The notes beneath the pieces are model-generated. The model did no database searches, was not told the origin of the DNA, and worked only from the letters and a program-made list of their open reading frames with translations. Shown here in pieces: positions 55,013 through 63,132 of a DNA stretch of 64,000 nt (position 1 is the stretch's first letter; the number at the start of each line of letters is the position of its first letter). The stretch comes from Bradyrhizobium macuxiense (lineage in GTDB: Bacteria > Pseudomonadota > Alphaproteobacteria > Rhizobiales > Xanthobacteraceae), in the NCBI RefSeq assembly GCF_007993935.1, contig NZ_VITY01000005.1, positions 62,001 through 126,000 of the forward strand, given 5' to 3'. Made by a program: the position numbers and the translations under genes.

Positions 55013-55990
55013 CTACTTCGTCGTCACCACGCCGGCATCCTGGATCACCTTCGCCCATCGCTTGATGTCGGCGGCGATGAAGTCGCGGAAATGCTCCGGC
55101 GTGTCGCCGGCCAATGTCAGGCCTTGCTCGGCGAGTTTTGCCCTGACCGCCGGATCGGCCATCGCATCGGTGGCGAGTTTGTTCAGTCTTGCGACGATCG
55201 CCGGTGGCGTTCCGGCAGGCGCGACCATGCCGTACCAGTTCTCGATGATCAGGTCGGGCATGCCGACCTCCGTCGTGGTCGGTACGTCGGGCGCGGTCGG
55301 GGCGCGTTCGCGGCCGCCGAGCGCGATCGGCCGCAGCGAGCCGGCCTTGATCTGCGGCAGGATCACCGGCAGGTCGAGGAAGGTCATCTGCACCTGCTGA
55401 CCCAGCAGATCGTTCACCGCCGGCGCGGCGCCGCGATACGGCACATGCACGATGTCGATCTTCGCCGTCAGCTTGAACAATTCGCAGGCCAGATGCGGCA
55501 GGCTGCCGGGGCCGGAGGAGGCGAAGTTGAGCTTGCCCGGCTGCGCCTTGGCGAGCGCGACCAGCTCGCTCATGTTGTTCGCCGGCACGTTGGTGGCGAC
55601 GACCAGCATCTCGGGCACGGTCGCGACCAGCGTCACCGGCGCGAGATCCTTCAGCGTGTCGTAGGCGACTTTTTCCATGCTCGGGCTGATCGCCAATGCG
55701 CCGGCGCTCGCGATCGCAACCGTGTAGCCGTCGGGCGTGGCCTTCGCGACCGCGTCAGTGCCGAGCACGCCGCCCTGGCCGGCGCGATTGTCGACGATGA
55801 TCGGCTGCTTCACCAGCTCCGACATCTTCTGCCCGATCACGCGCGCGATGATGTCGTTCGGCCCGCCGGGCGGGAACGGGACGATCAGCCGGATCGGCTT
55901 GGTCGGGAACTCCTGGGCCGAGGCCGCAATGGGCGCGAGAAGCAGGAGAACGGCTACCACCAGCCTGCCGCACATCGTCATGTCGCCCAT
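55013..55990 (-). CDS. Tripartite tricarboxylate transporter substrate-binding protein (TctC/Bug family)
   Basis: A 325-residue periplasmic protein. The signal peptide (GRLVVAVLLLLAPIAASA) is followed by FPTKPIRLIVPFPPGGPNDIIARVIGQKMSELVKQPIIVDNRAGQGGVLGTDAVAKATPDGYT, the strict hallmark of Bug proteins, and HVPYRGAAPAVNDLLGQQVQMTF. It binds a carboxylic acid that is not known here. The membrane subunits TctA and TctB are not adjacent, as is common for the many orphan Bug genes of this group. Confidence 0.95.
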   Translation of the reverse strand: MGDMTMCGRLVVAVLLLLAPIAASAQEFPTKPIRLIVPFPPGGPNDIIARVIGQKMSELVKQPIIVDNRAGQGGVLGTDAVAKATPDGYTVAIASAGALAISPSMEKVAYDTLKDLAPVTLVATVPEMLVVATNVPANNMSELVALAKAQPGKLNFASSGPGSLPHLACELFKLTAKIDIVHVPYRGAAPAVNDLLGQQVQMTFLDLPVILPQIKAGSLRPIALGGRERAPTAPDVPTTTEVGMPDLIIENWYGMVAPAGTPPAIVARLNKLATDAMADPAVRAKLAEQGLTLAGDTPEHFRDFIAADIKRWAKVIQDAGVVTTK

Positions 55991-56067
55991 CCCTGACTTT
56001 TCTCGTTGCCGTCAGGATGGGCGCAGATCAGGCGCCCGGCAACTCAAGAAAACGGGCGATGAGAAGC

Positions 56068-56847
56068 TCAGGCGTTAAGCAGCTTCATTGCGGCTTCGTG
56101 CACGCGCGGGTCGCCGGCTGCGATGATGCGGCCGCCGCCTTGCGCCGGCTTGCCGTCCCAGGTGGTGACGACGCCGCCGGCGCCGGTGACGATCGGGATC
56201 AGGCCGGCAATGTCATAGGGTTTCAGCTCGGTCTCGATCACGAGGTCGAGGTGGCCGGCCGCGAGCATGCAATAGGAGTAGCAGTCGCCGCCGTAGCGCG
56301 ACAGGCGCGCCGCTTGCTCGACGCGGCCGAAGCGGGCGCGGTCATCCGGATTCATCAGAAGCGGGCTCGTGGTGAAGACCGTTGCCTCTTTCAGCGTGGC
56401 GCAGCGCCGCACCGAGAGCCGCCGCTCGCCCGACGGCCCGGAATAGTTCGCCGAGCCGTTGTCGCCCAGGAAACGCTCGCCGATATAGGGCTGGTGCATC
56501 ATGCCGAATACCGGCGTACCTTTATGCAGCAGCGCGATCAGCGTGCCCCAGATCGGAAAGCCGGCGATGAAGGACTTCGTGCCGTCGATCGGGTCGAGCA
56601 CCCAGACATAGTCGGCGTCCTGCCGCTCGTTGCCGAATTCCTCGCCGACGATGCCGTGCTGGGGGAAGTTCGCCTTGATGAGCCGCCGCATCACCGCCTC
56701 GGCGGCCCGGTCGGCCTCGGTGACCGGATCGAAATCGTTCGAGCTCTTGTTGTCGACCGAGAGCGAGGTGCGGAAGAAGGGCAGGATGGTTTCGCCGGAT
56801 GCGGTCGCGAGGCGGCCGATGAAGGCGGTAAAGTCGATGACCGTCAC
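56068..56847 (-). CDS. hisN: Histidinol-phosphatase, inositol monophosphatase type
   Basis: 259 residues of the IMPase superfamily. Metal ligands are in GIVGEEFGNER (Glu69/Glu70) and VLDPIDGTKSFIAG (Asp85, Asp88), with a C-terminal ELKPYDIAGLIPIVTGAGG giving the last Asp. HisN-specific segments SSNDFDPVTEADRAAE and GGDCYSYCMLAAG separate it from SuhB and CysQ. It removes phosphate from histidinol phosphate, the eighth step of histidine synthesis. It has its own promoter region, shared with the small RNA region upstream. Confidence 0.92.
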   Translation of the reverse strand: MTVIDFTAFIGRLATASGETILPFFRTSLSVDNKSSNDFDPVTEADRAAEAVMRRLIKANFPQHGIVGEEFGNERQDADYVWVLDPIDGTKSFIAGFPIWGTLIALLHKGTPVFGMMHQPYIGERFLGDNGSANYSGPSGERRLSVRRCATLKEATVFTTSPLLMNPDDRARFGRVEQAARLSRYGGDCYSYCMLAAGHLDLVIETELKPYDIAGLIPIVTGAGGVVTTWDGKPAQGGGRIIAAGDPRVHEAAMKLLNA

Positions 56848-57177
56848 GGCATGTCCCCGAAATGCGCAAACGACGCGGAAAGGATCGAATGCGCTCTTGC
56901 CTAGCTCAATCCAATGCGGCGCGCACGATTAACGGAGTGTTATCCCAGCCTGATGACCGGTTCCGGACTTTCGATTTGGCTTCGGATTCGAAAGCCGCCC
57001 TGCCTCCAGAGTGGATCACGAAGTCGCGAGTTCTGGTATACAAGCTATGCGCAAACCGCCATCCGATCGGAATTTCTTCTGTAAGATGTTGATATAGAAT
57101 AATAAAAATTGCGGATCTGGATCTGTGACAAATTCGACAGCCTACTAACAAATACGCGGGAAATGTTTCGAAAGTTC

Positions 57178-57206
57178 TTGCGTTTTGTGCAGCGCGGTCG
57201 CATATT
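57178..57206 (+). promoter_or_regulatory. Promoter of the small RNA
   Basis: TTGCGT (57178-57183) and CATATT (57201-57206) with 17-base spacing. Transcription would begin near 57213, exactly before the first hairpin of the RNA. The rest of the gap from hisN (56848-57177) shows no gene. Confidence 0.6.
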
Positions 57207-57212
57207 GTTGCG

Positions 57213-57300
57213 GTGCGGTAGCGCCTCGCGCTATCGCTGCCCTCCTTGGGCGTTTCCTCCCTAGACTTGGGCCGCTTGTTCATTCAAGCGGCCCTTTTTT
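57213..57300 (+). ncRNA. mmgR: Alpha-r8/MmgR-like small RNA (suhB RNA motif)
   Basis: About 88 nt. The 5' hairpin GCGGTAGCGC-CTC-GCGCTATCGC lies at 57215-57237. The single-stranded core has TTTCCTCCCT at 57253-57262, the conserved anti-Shine-Dalgarno decamer described for MmgR of Sinorhizobium. The terminator GGGCCGCTTG-TTCATT-CAAGCGGCCC with TTTTTT ends at 57300. It is expected to pair with ribosome sites of target mRNAs with help of Hfq. In S. meliloti MmgR limits PHB granules under nitrogen limitation. It is assigned by sequence recall and layout. Confidence 0.85.
57269..57300 (+). terminator. Rho-independent terminator of the small RNA
   Basis: A ten-base perfect stem GGGCCGCTTG/CAAGCGGCCC (57269-57278 and 57285-57294), a six-base loop and a run of six T. 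Confidence 0.95.
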
Positions 57301-57427
57301 CTTGGCCCTTCCTTGGCTCGACGTTTCCAGGCGTGAATGCGGAATCCAGTTTCGCATCCGGTCACGCCGCCAACTGAATTCCCGGTTCACGACTTCGTCG
57401 ATCACCGCAGTCGATTCGAGGACGCCG

Positions 57428-58315
57428 CTACTCCGCCGCGGCCTGGAACGGCCCGAGATCACCGAACGGGATCTTTGCGAGCGCATCCGCGAGCGTCGCG
57501 AAGTCGGCTGCCACCTGGGCGAAGCGCGGTCCGCGCTCGCGGTGGCGCTCATCCATATAGACCGCGCGATTGAGCTCGATCTGCACGGTGTGCAGGCCGC
57601 TCGCCGGGTTGCCGTAATGCTCGGTGATGAAGCCGCCGGCATAGGGCTTGTTGCGGCCGATCGAATAGCCGAGCGAGCTCATGATCTCCTCGACCAGATC
57701 GGGCAGCAGCGGCGCGCAGCTCGTGCCGTAGCGGTCGCCGATCACGACGTCGGGCCGGCGCGGCTCGTCGCGCGACACGCCGACCGACGGCATCGAATGA
57801 CAGTCGACCACGATCACGGCGCCGAACGCCTGGTGCGCCTTGTTGATCAGCCGGCGCAGCGCGCGGTGGTAGGGCTTGTAGAGCACCTCGATCCGCCGCA
57901 GCGCCTCGTCGACGTCGAGCCGTTCGCGGTAGATCTCCTGGCCGTCGCCGACCACGCGCGGGATGGTGCCGAGGCCGCCGGCCACCCGCATCGAGCGCGT
58001 GTTGGCAAAGCTTGGCAGCCGCCCGGTGAACATCCGCGGGTCGAGCTCATAGGGCTCGCGGTTCACGTCGACATAGGAGCGCGGGAAGTTGACCCGGACG
58101 ATCGGAAAGCCGCGATCGCTCACGCCGGCGATCAACTCGTCCATGAAGCTGTCTTCGGAGCGGCGCAGCGACGCCACATCGATACGCGACGCTTCGAGGA
58201 ATTCGGCAGGATAGACCGAGCCCGAATGCGGGGAATTGAAGATGATCGGCGCGCGCCAGGCCTGCGGCTCAACGATCTCGAACGGGGGCGACAACTCGCC
58301 AGCAAATTCGGTCAT
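57428..58315 (-). CDS. N-formylglutamate amidohydrolase
   Basis: A 295-residue metal-dependent hydrolase of the FGase family. The first motif is APIIFNSPHSGSVYP, with the metal His in SPHSG. SEDSFMDELIAGVSDRGFPIVRVNFPRSYVDVNREPYELDPRMF follows, then VVDCHSMPSVG and TEHYGNPASGLHTVQIELNRAVYMDE. It splits N-formylglutamate to glutamate and formate at the end of one histidine breakdown route, or acts on similar formyl compounds. The ATG at 58315 is preferred. An upstream ATG at 58396 adds 27 residues of poor coding character. No other hut gene is adjacent. Confidence 0.92.
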   Translation of the reverse strand: MTEFAGELSPPFEIVEPQAWRAPIIFNSPHSGSVYPAEFLEASRIDVASLRRSEDSFMDELIAGVSDRGFPIVRVNFPRSYVDVNREPYELDPRMFTGRLPSFANTRSMRVAGGLGTIPRVVGDGQEIYRERLDVDEALRRIEVLYKPYHRALRRLINKAHQAFGAVIVVDCHSMPSVGVSRDEPRRPDVVIGDRYGTSCAPLLPDLVEEIMSSLGYSIGRNKPYAGGFITEHYGNPASGLHTVQIELNRAVYMDERHRERGPRFAQVAADFATLADALAKIPFGDLGPFQAAAE

Positions 58316-58543
58316 TCCCTTGGCGCCGTCCCTTGCGTCCGCCTCGCCCCGCAGGAACTGATTCTGCGGAAAAAGCGGAGATTTGTGGGCAGGCATTGTC
58401 GGTAATCGCGATCATTCTGCCAAGTGAAAAGAGTGTGGCACGCCCTGGAACGAGTCTTAAAGTCGGGACATGCCGCACCCGGTTGATTCGATGGCGTGTT
58501 GGGTCCAGAAATGCGTGGTGCGCATTTGCCGCTGGCTTGACGC

Positions 58544-58561
58544 AAATTTCACCCGAAATTT
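58544..58561. promoter_or_regulatory. Palindrome in the cpdR promoter region
   Basis: AAATTTC-ACCC-GAAATTT is a perfect inverted repeat 59 bases before the cpdR start. A -35-like TTGACG lies just in front (58537-58542), so the palindrome would cover the spacer and -10 area. The rest of the gap 58316-58620 shows no gene. Confidence 0.5.
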
Positions 58562-58620
58562 ACCGTCTGTCGGGCTTACTGTTCGGACTGCTCCTCAAGC
58601 CGGATTCGACGATTCCTGCC

Positions 58621-58980
58621 ATGCCGAAAATACTTCTCGCCGAAGACGACACTGATATGCGCCGCTTCCTGGTCAAGGCGCTCGAAAATGCGGGTTTCAA
58701 GGTCTCGCCGCACGACAACGGCATGTCGGCCTACCAGCGGCTGCGCGAGGAGCCGTTCGAAATGCTGCTGACCGACATCGTGATGCCCGAGATGGACGGC
58801 ATCGAGCTGGCGCGCCGCGCCTCGGAACTCGATCCCGATATCAAGATCATGTTCATCACCGGCTTCGCCGCGGTGGCCCTCAATTCCGATTCGGAGGCGC
58901 CGAAAAACGCCAAGGTGCTGGCCAAGCCCGTGCACCTCAGGGAATTGGTTAGCGAAGTGAATAAGTTGCTGGCGGCCTGA
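58621..58980 (+). CDS. cpdR: CpdR single-domain response regulator
   Basis: A 119-residue receiver domain without an output domain. Acidic pocket AEDD (8-10), phospho-acceptor Asp52 in LLTDIVMPEMDG, Thr in FITGFA, Lys in LAKPVH. The sequence MPKILLAEDDTDMRRFLVKALENAGF is typical of CpdR. In its unphosphorylated form CpdR guides ClpXP to cell-cycle proteins such as CtrA and PdeA; the CckA-ChpT relay phosphorylates it. The rejected upstream frame crosses its promoter. It sits directly before tRNA-Val. Confidence 0.93.
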   Translation: MPKILLAEDDTDMRRFLVKALENAGFKVSPHDNGMSAYQRLREEPFEMLLTDIVMPEMDGIELARRASELDPDIKIMFITGFAAVALNSDSEAPKNAKVLAKPVHLRELVSEVNKLLAA

Positions 58981-59059
58981 TTCGCCAAAAAACCTTCACT
59001 TTGTATCCTTGCCTGCCCCGCCGGTGTCCGTTATAGGGACCCGATCCAAACATGGCTTT

Positions 59060-59134
59060 GGGTGCGTAGCTCAGCGGGAGAGCACTACCTTGACATGGTA
59101 GGGGTCACAGGTTCGATCCCTGTCGCACCCACCA
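59060..59134 (+). tRNA. tRNA-Val (anticodon GAC)
   Basis: A complete cloverleaf. Acceptor GGGTGCG pairs with CGCACCC. The D arm is GCTC-AGCGGGA-GAGC, the anticodon arm CTACC-TTGACAT-GGTAG gives GAC, and the T arm is ACAGG-TTCGATC-CCTGT. The genome encodes the CCA end (59132-59134). Confidence 0.97.
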
Positions 59135-59773
59135 CGCTTCGCCCTGACGGGCTTCGCGTGGCGCAGCCACGCCGGAGACCTTCAGAGCGAAGTGTGTCCG
59201 GCGTAGCTTGAACGTAGTGAAAGCGAAGACGGACGACGGCCGAAGCCCAGCGAGCGGAGGCAGGCCCTTGGCTACGAGCCACGGCTCGGCAAGCCGTGCT
59301 TTGCAATAGCGAGGCGACCGATTCAAGCTGTCAAACACCTGCTCGCTGTCATTCCCGCGAAAGGGGTGATCCAGCATTCCAGACACGCCGGTGCTTGAGC
59401 CGAGAGGCCGCGGCTCTCGCGATGTCGTCCCTGCGAAAGCAGGGACCCATACTCCGCGGCAGGCATTGTAGGCGGAACTCGTCGTTCCAGCATCGCGCAA
59501 CAATTTGCATTTGGGGTTATGGATCCCGGCCTTCGCCGGGACGACAGTGAGCGCGTGGCGCTGTTCGTGAGTCCGCAGTCTCGCGACGTGAACCGCCCGA
59601 GTCCTGCGCTTCGTTCCGCCCTCTCACTAATGCAAACGTTCGGCCCGCTCGCCGCCCGGTGATGTCCCGTAGAATTACGCCCGCGCTACTACGCGTCGAA
59701 TTTCGGCTCTGGTGCTGATACGCCGTGGCATCGCGTCGACCGATCGGCGCCTCCCGTTCCACTGGAAATCACC
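59135..59773. other. Gene-free stretch after tRNA-Val with inverted repeats C and B
   Basis: About 640 bases. First comes a GC-rich part whose minus-strand frame ends in ATGIEPVTPTMSR, a well-known false ORF read over tRNA 3' flanks. A family C repeat lies inverted at 59348-59414 and a family B element at 59424-59545. The remainder (59546-59773) holds no convincing gene. No integrase or att-like duplication of the tRNA end was seen. Confidence 0.6.
59424..59545. repeat. Dispersed palindromic element, family B copy 3
   Basis: It begins GTCGTCCCTGCGAAAGCAGG and ends CGGCCTTCGCCGGGACGAC, with the inner GGGACCCAT and ATGGATCCC and a central CATCGCGCAACAAT. The two arms differ slightly, as if they had been mixed with a second subfamily. 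It lies right behind an inverted family C copy, as copy 1 also lies next to a C copy. Confidence 0.82.
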
Positions 59774-59887
59774 GTGCACACCGCGCTGAGCCTGCTTTCG
59801 ATCTGGGTGCTGATCAACATGCTGTTCGTCGTGGTGATGACGCCGGCAGACGATTCGCGTCGGCCCGAACCCGGCGCGCGAGACTGA
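59774..59887 (+). CDS. Possible 37-residue single-pass membrane protein
   Basis: From GTG 59774 (GGAAATCACC upstream), the frame reads VHTALSLLSIWVLINMLFVV, then a short Pro/Arg/Asp tail and TGA at 59885-59887. The hydrophobic helix and charged end look like a real tiny membrane protein, and the frame ends 48 bases before the convergent 7TM gene. No homologue is known to me, so it is tentative. Confidence 0.4.
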   Translation: MHTALSLLSIWVLINMLFVVVMTPADDSRRPEPGARD

Positions 59888-59934
59888 TCTCGCGCCAACC
59901 CAACGACGACCTATCGCCAAAAGATCGCGGCCGC

Positions 59935-60771
59935 TCAGTGCGGCACGCCGCCGCCGCTCCAAGGTGAGGGCCGTGCCGGCGCGGCCGCGGCGCCGACCAG
60001 CGGACGCCGATTCCAGTCCAGCACGGAGTCGCTGTGCAACTGCTCGACGACCCACAGGAAATACACCGAGGCGGGAATGCCGATCAGGTCGAACACGAGC
60101 ATCGCGCCGCTGCCGTGGGTCGTGGCATCGATCAGGTGGATCAGCGCGCAGCTGAAGAACACGCCCGTCAGGGCAGCTCCAGACAGCGACCACACGCCGG
60201 TCGCAAGATAGCGGCGCACCTGATGGTCACCCAGATACCAGCCGACCAGGCCGTAGGTCACGGTCACGAACACATTGGCAAAGAACGTGGCTGACGCAAC
60301 GTCGATCCAGCTGCCCGGCGTCGTCACGCGCGCGGCAAGCTCGGCCGACGTGCAAAGGAACGGCACGTATGCACCGGGCTGGGCCATCGCCCAGGCCGAG
60401 AGCCAGCCCGCGGTGATCGCGAACCCGCCGACCAGCAACATCGCACGATGCGGCGAGAGGGCGATCAATCGCTCGCCCTGGCCGCCCAATATCGTTTCGA
60501 ACCGCAGGAACACGAATGTTAGTCCCGCCGGCAGCCCGAGCAGGGTGACGGCGAGCATCGACCAGGACACGCTCTCGCCCTGCAGCACCTGAAAGCCATG
60601 CACCAGATGATGCGGGCCGCAGCTCGCAGCCATCATCGAAAATCCGATGCCGAAGCGAGACCAGCCGCGGTAACGATGCAGGCTGACCGTTTCCCAGGCC
60701 GACAACAGTCCGAGGCCTGCGTAGGCCAGCCCGATCGCCAGGTTGCTGAGGCCAATGACCAGATACATCAT
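59935..60771 (-). CDS. Seven-helix membrane protein with His clusters, coupled to a c-di-GMP protein
   Basis: 278 residues with about seven membrane helices and a soluble Pro/Ala tail. Conserved-looking polar sites lie in or near helices: CGPHHLVHGFQV near residue 52, and ALIHLIDATTHGSGAM near residue 213. Several His are thus placed to bind a metal or haem-like ligand. Its ATG overlaps the GGDEF-EAL stop by four bases, so the two proteins are made together. A sensor role for the cyclase/phosphodiesterase is a reasonable inference. I recognise no family. Confidence 0.82.
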   Translation of the reverse strand: MMYLVIGLSNLAIGLAYAGLGLLSAWETVSLHRYRGWSRFGIGFSMMAASCGPHHLVHGFQVLQGESVSWSMLAVTLLGLPAGLTFVFLRFETILGGQGERLIALSPHRAMLLVGGFAITAGWLSAWAMAQPGAYVPFLCTSAELAARVTTPGSWIDVASATFFANVFVTVTYGLVGWYLGDHQVRRYLATGVWSLSGAALTGVFFSCALIHLIDATTHGSGAMLVFDLIGIPASVYFLWVVEQLHSDSVLDWNRRPLVGAAAAPARPSPWSGGGVPH

Positions 60772-62342
60772 CGCGAGACCGTCGCCTTGGTGCCCATCGG
60801 GGCGCCGATGTGATCAAGAAATTCATCGATGAAATAGTGATGGCCGCGCCGTACCGGTCCTTCGACGGGCTGCGCCGCGTGCAGCGCGCGTCCCGAACTC
60901 GGATGCCAGAGCGCCTTGGTCAGCATCGGCGCGATCTGTTCGGCCGCGACCGGCCGCGAGAAGAAATAGCCCTGAGCGACGTCGCAGCCCATGCGGAGCA
61001 GCATGGCCGCCTGCTCGCTCCTCTCCACGCCCTCGGCGATGGTGTGCTTGCCCATCGCATAGGCCAGGCTCAGGATCGATGACACGATCGCAGTATCGCC
61101 CGGCTCGCTGCTGAGACCGTCGATGAAGCTGCGGTCGATCTTCAGGACTTCGGCCGGCATGTCGCGCAGGCGCGACAGCGATGAGTGTTCGGTCCCGAAA
61201 TCGTCGATCGCGACAAACACGCCGAGCTGGCGGATCTGATCGAGAACCTGGACGACCTCCTCCGGCGCGCTCATCATCACGCTCTCGGTGATTTCGAGGC
61301 ACAGGGCAGTCGGATCGACGTTGGTCGTGGCGAGAACCTGGCGGAGCTCCTCGATGAAGGTCGGCTCCGCGATCTCACGCGGCGACACGTTGACGGTCAT
61401 GGCGAGCCGGCAGGCCGGCATCTGCCTCGTCCACTCGGCGAGCTGGCGACAGGATTCCTGCAGCACCTGCCGTCCGATCTTGACGATGAGCCCGCATTCC
61501 TCGGCGACGGGAATGAAGTCGGCGGGCGAGATGATGCCACGCTCGGGATGCCGCCAGCGCACCAGCGCCTCGACACCCACGACGCATCCGTCCTTGAGGC
61601 GGACCTGCGGCTGATACTCGACGAATAGCTGTGATTCGCGCAGCGCCGCCCGCAGATCGGATTCGATCTGGACGCGCTTCTCGGCGCGCGCATGCAGCTC
61701 GTCGTTGAACTCCGCCAATCGCGCCCGGCCACGGACCTTTGCTGCGTAGAGCGCGGTGTCCGCCTCGCGCAGCAACTGCTCGGCGCACTTCGTGCCGGGC
61801 TTGCAATGCGCGAGCCCCACGCTTGCCGAGACCACGACTTCCTTGCCGGAGAGCAGGATCGGCTCGGCCAGTGCGGCGAGGATCCGCCTGCCGAGCGCAG
61901 CTCCAGAAGAATCCGAGGCACGCGGATGCAGGACGACCATCTCGTCGCCGCCGAACCGGCTCGCGGTATCTTCAGGTCCAAGGCATGCAACGATGCGACG
62001 GGCCATCTCGGTCAGCACCTTGTCGCCGCTGCTATGGCCAAGTGAATCGTTGACGAGCTTGAAGTTGTCGAGATCGACGAACAGCACCGCGACCCGCGCG
62101 CCGTCATCGGCCTCGCGCGCCAGTTCACGATCCAGCCGTTCCAGCAGCAGGCTGCGTGTCGGAAGCCCGGTCAGCTGGTCATGCGCCGCCGTATGCATCA
62201 GGCGTGCAATCACGCCGCGTAGGCGCTCGACCTCCGAACTTGTCCCGGCCGACGAAGCGGCGGGATCATTCTCGACGCCAGAATGCAGTTCCCTGATCGT
62301 GGCCCCGAGCCGCATCGAAATATTGGGCCGCGGTCCAACCAT
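60768..62342 (-). CDS. GGDEF-EAL diguanylate cyclase/phosphodiesterase
   Basis: 524 residues without membrane segments. A short coiled N-terminus leads to GGDEF (about 52-215), where the active loop reads RFGGDEM (131-135), a Phe to Met change, and the substrate helix region has FVDLDNFKLVNDSLGH. The EAL domain (225-490) keeps VEALVRW (258-260), NVSPRE, LEITES, the DDFG loop, KIDRSF and EGVE. DDFGT is followed by EHSSL instead of GYSSL. It can make or break c-di-GMP. The ATG at 62342 follows GGGGACGAGGAG; longer frames are poor. Coupled to the downstream 7TM gene. Confidence 0.92.
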   Translation of the reverse strand: MVGPRPNISMRLGATIRELHSGVENDPAASSAGTSSEVERLRGVIARLMHTAAHDQLTGLPTRSLLLERLDRELAREADDGARVAVLFVDLDNFKLVNDSLGHSSGDKVLTEMARRIVACLGPEDTASRFGGDEMVVLHPRASDSSGAALGRRILAALAEPILLSGKEVVVSASVGLAHCKPGTKCAEQLLREADTALYAAKVRGRARLAEFNDELHARAEKRVQIESDLRAALRESQLFVEYQPQVRLKDGCVVGVEALVRWRHPERGIISPADFIPVAEECGLIVKIGRQVLQESCRQLAEWTRQMPACRLAMTVNVSPREIAEPTFIEELRQVLATTNVDPTALCLEITESVMMSAPEEVVQVLDQIRQLGVFVAIDDFGTEHSSLSRLRDMPAEVLKIDRSFIDGLSSEPGDTAIVSSILSLAYAMGKHTIAEGVERSEQAAMLLRMGCDVAQGYFFSRPVAAEQIAPMLTKALWHPSSGRALHAAQPVEGPVRRGHHYFIDEFLDHIGAPMGTKATVSR

Positions 62343-62703
62343 CTCCTCGTCCCCACTACCACTAGAATATCCGGTGACGGTAGGCAGTCTGGAGTTTGCA
62401 AAAGGTTGCGTGAAGGTCGTCCGCGACTTTTGCGCGATAACGATTTGCAAGATGGTTACAAATCTACGATGGCGGCGCGGTCCATTTATTGAGACTTTCG
62501 TCGATGGTAAAACTAGCGGGTTCCGGCGCCTGGCTCGGAACAAGCATGTTCGGCCGATCGGCAACCCGAACGGTTCCGAGCACGCGCAGGCTCACGATGC
62601 CGTCGGCTGCGATGTTGCTGCCGCTGACGACGCCAGCGTCATGCCAGGCGAACCAGCGCGGGCATCTGCCATGCCCGCGCAATCGGCGAGCTTCTATCCG
62701 ATC
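62343..62703. other. Intergenic region between the c-di-GMP gene and a secreted-protein gene
   Basis: About 360 bases of mixed composition with an AT-richer middle (62400-62480) that may hold the promoter of the GGDEF-EAL gene (ATAACGATTTGCAAG region). A 72-residue minus-strand frame at 62464-62682 has no good start and is not counted. Nothing else is seen. Confidence 0.4.
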
Positions 62704-63132
62704 TCACCAACGATGCCAGCGATGATGCCAGCGGTGGTAGGGGCCGCCATAGTAGGCGTATGCCGGGCGCACCACGTGACGATAGCGGTAGCCGTAATAG
62801 GCCGGGCTGTACCCGCTATAATATGTCGTGGTGTAGCCGCCGCCCCAGCGATACGGCGCGTCGTAGCCGTAGTCGTAAGCGTAACCGGGCGCGTAGTAGG
62901 CGGGCGCGTAGTCATAGCCATAGCCGGGGTAGCCGTAGCCATAGCCGGGGTAGCCATAGGCTGACGAGGCGAGGCCGCCGACGACCGCGCCGGCAATCAA
63001 TCCGCCTGCGAGCGCGGGACCCCATCCTCCCCACCCTCCGTGTCCCCACCGTGCTTCGGCGGGCGCTGGGGCTGCGATGGCGCCCACCCCAAGCGCGCCG
63101 ACTGTTGCAAGAACAAGGGCTGTCTTCCTCAT
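62704..63132 (-). CDS. Secreted Gly/Tyr-rich protein
   Basis: 142 residues. The signal peptide (KTALVLATVGALGVGAIAAPAPAEA) is followed by a mature part made of Gly-Tyr-Pro and Tyr-Ala repeats (GYPGYGYGYPGYGYDYAPAYY) and a C-terminus rich in His, Trp and Arg (HRWHHRWHRW). A short GLIAGAVVGGLASSA glycine-zipper stretch near residue 44 may insert into a membrane. The start follows GAGGAGGATCCC. Similar proteins are common in Bradyrhizobium. Function unknown, perhaps envelope stress or surface related. Confidence 0.85.
   Translation of the reverse strand: MRKTALVLATVGALGVGAIAAPAPAEARWGHGGWGGWGPALAGGLIAGAVVGGLASSAYGYPGYGYGYPGYGYDYAPAYYAPGYAYDYGYDAPYRWGGGYTTTYYSGYSPAYYGYRYRHVVRPAYAYYGGPYHRWHHRWHRW

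Noticed and set aside
59060..59134. tRNA-Val as a possible integration site for a genomic island
   Set aside because: No integrase gene and no repeated tRNA 3' end was found within the window; the following DNA holds only short host repeats.
59085..59306. Minus-strand frame over the tRNA-Val 3' flank ending in ATGIEPVTPTMSR
   Set aside because: This is a known false protein read through tRNA sequence. It has no start signal and overlaps the tRNA.
62464..62682. 72-codon minus-strand frame before the GGDEF-EAL gene
   Set aside because: No ribosome site, no recognisable motif, and it overlaps the likely promoter area.
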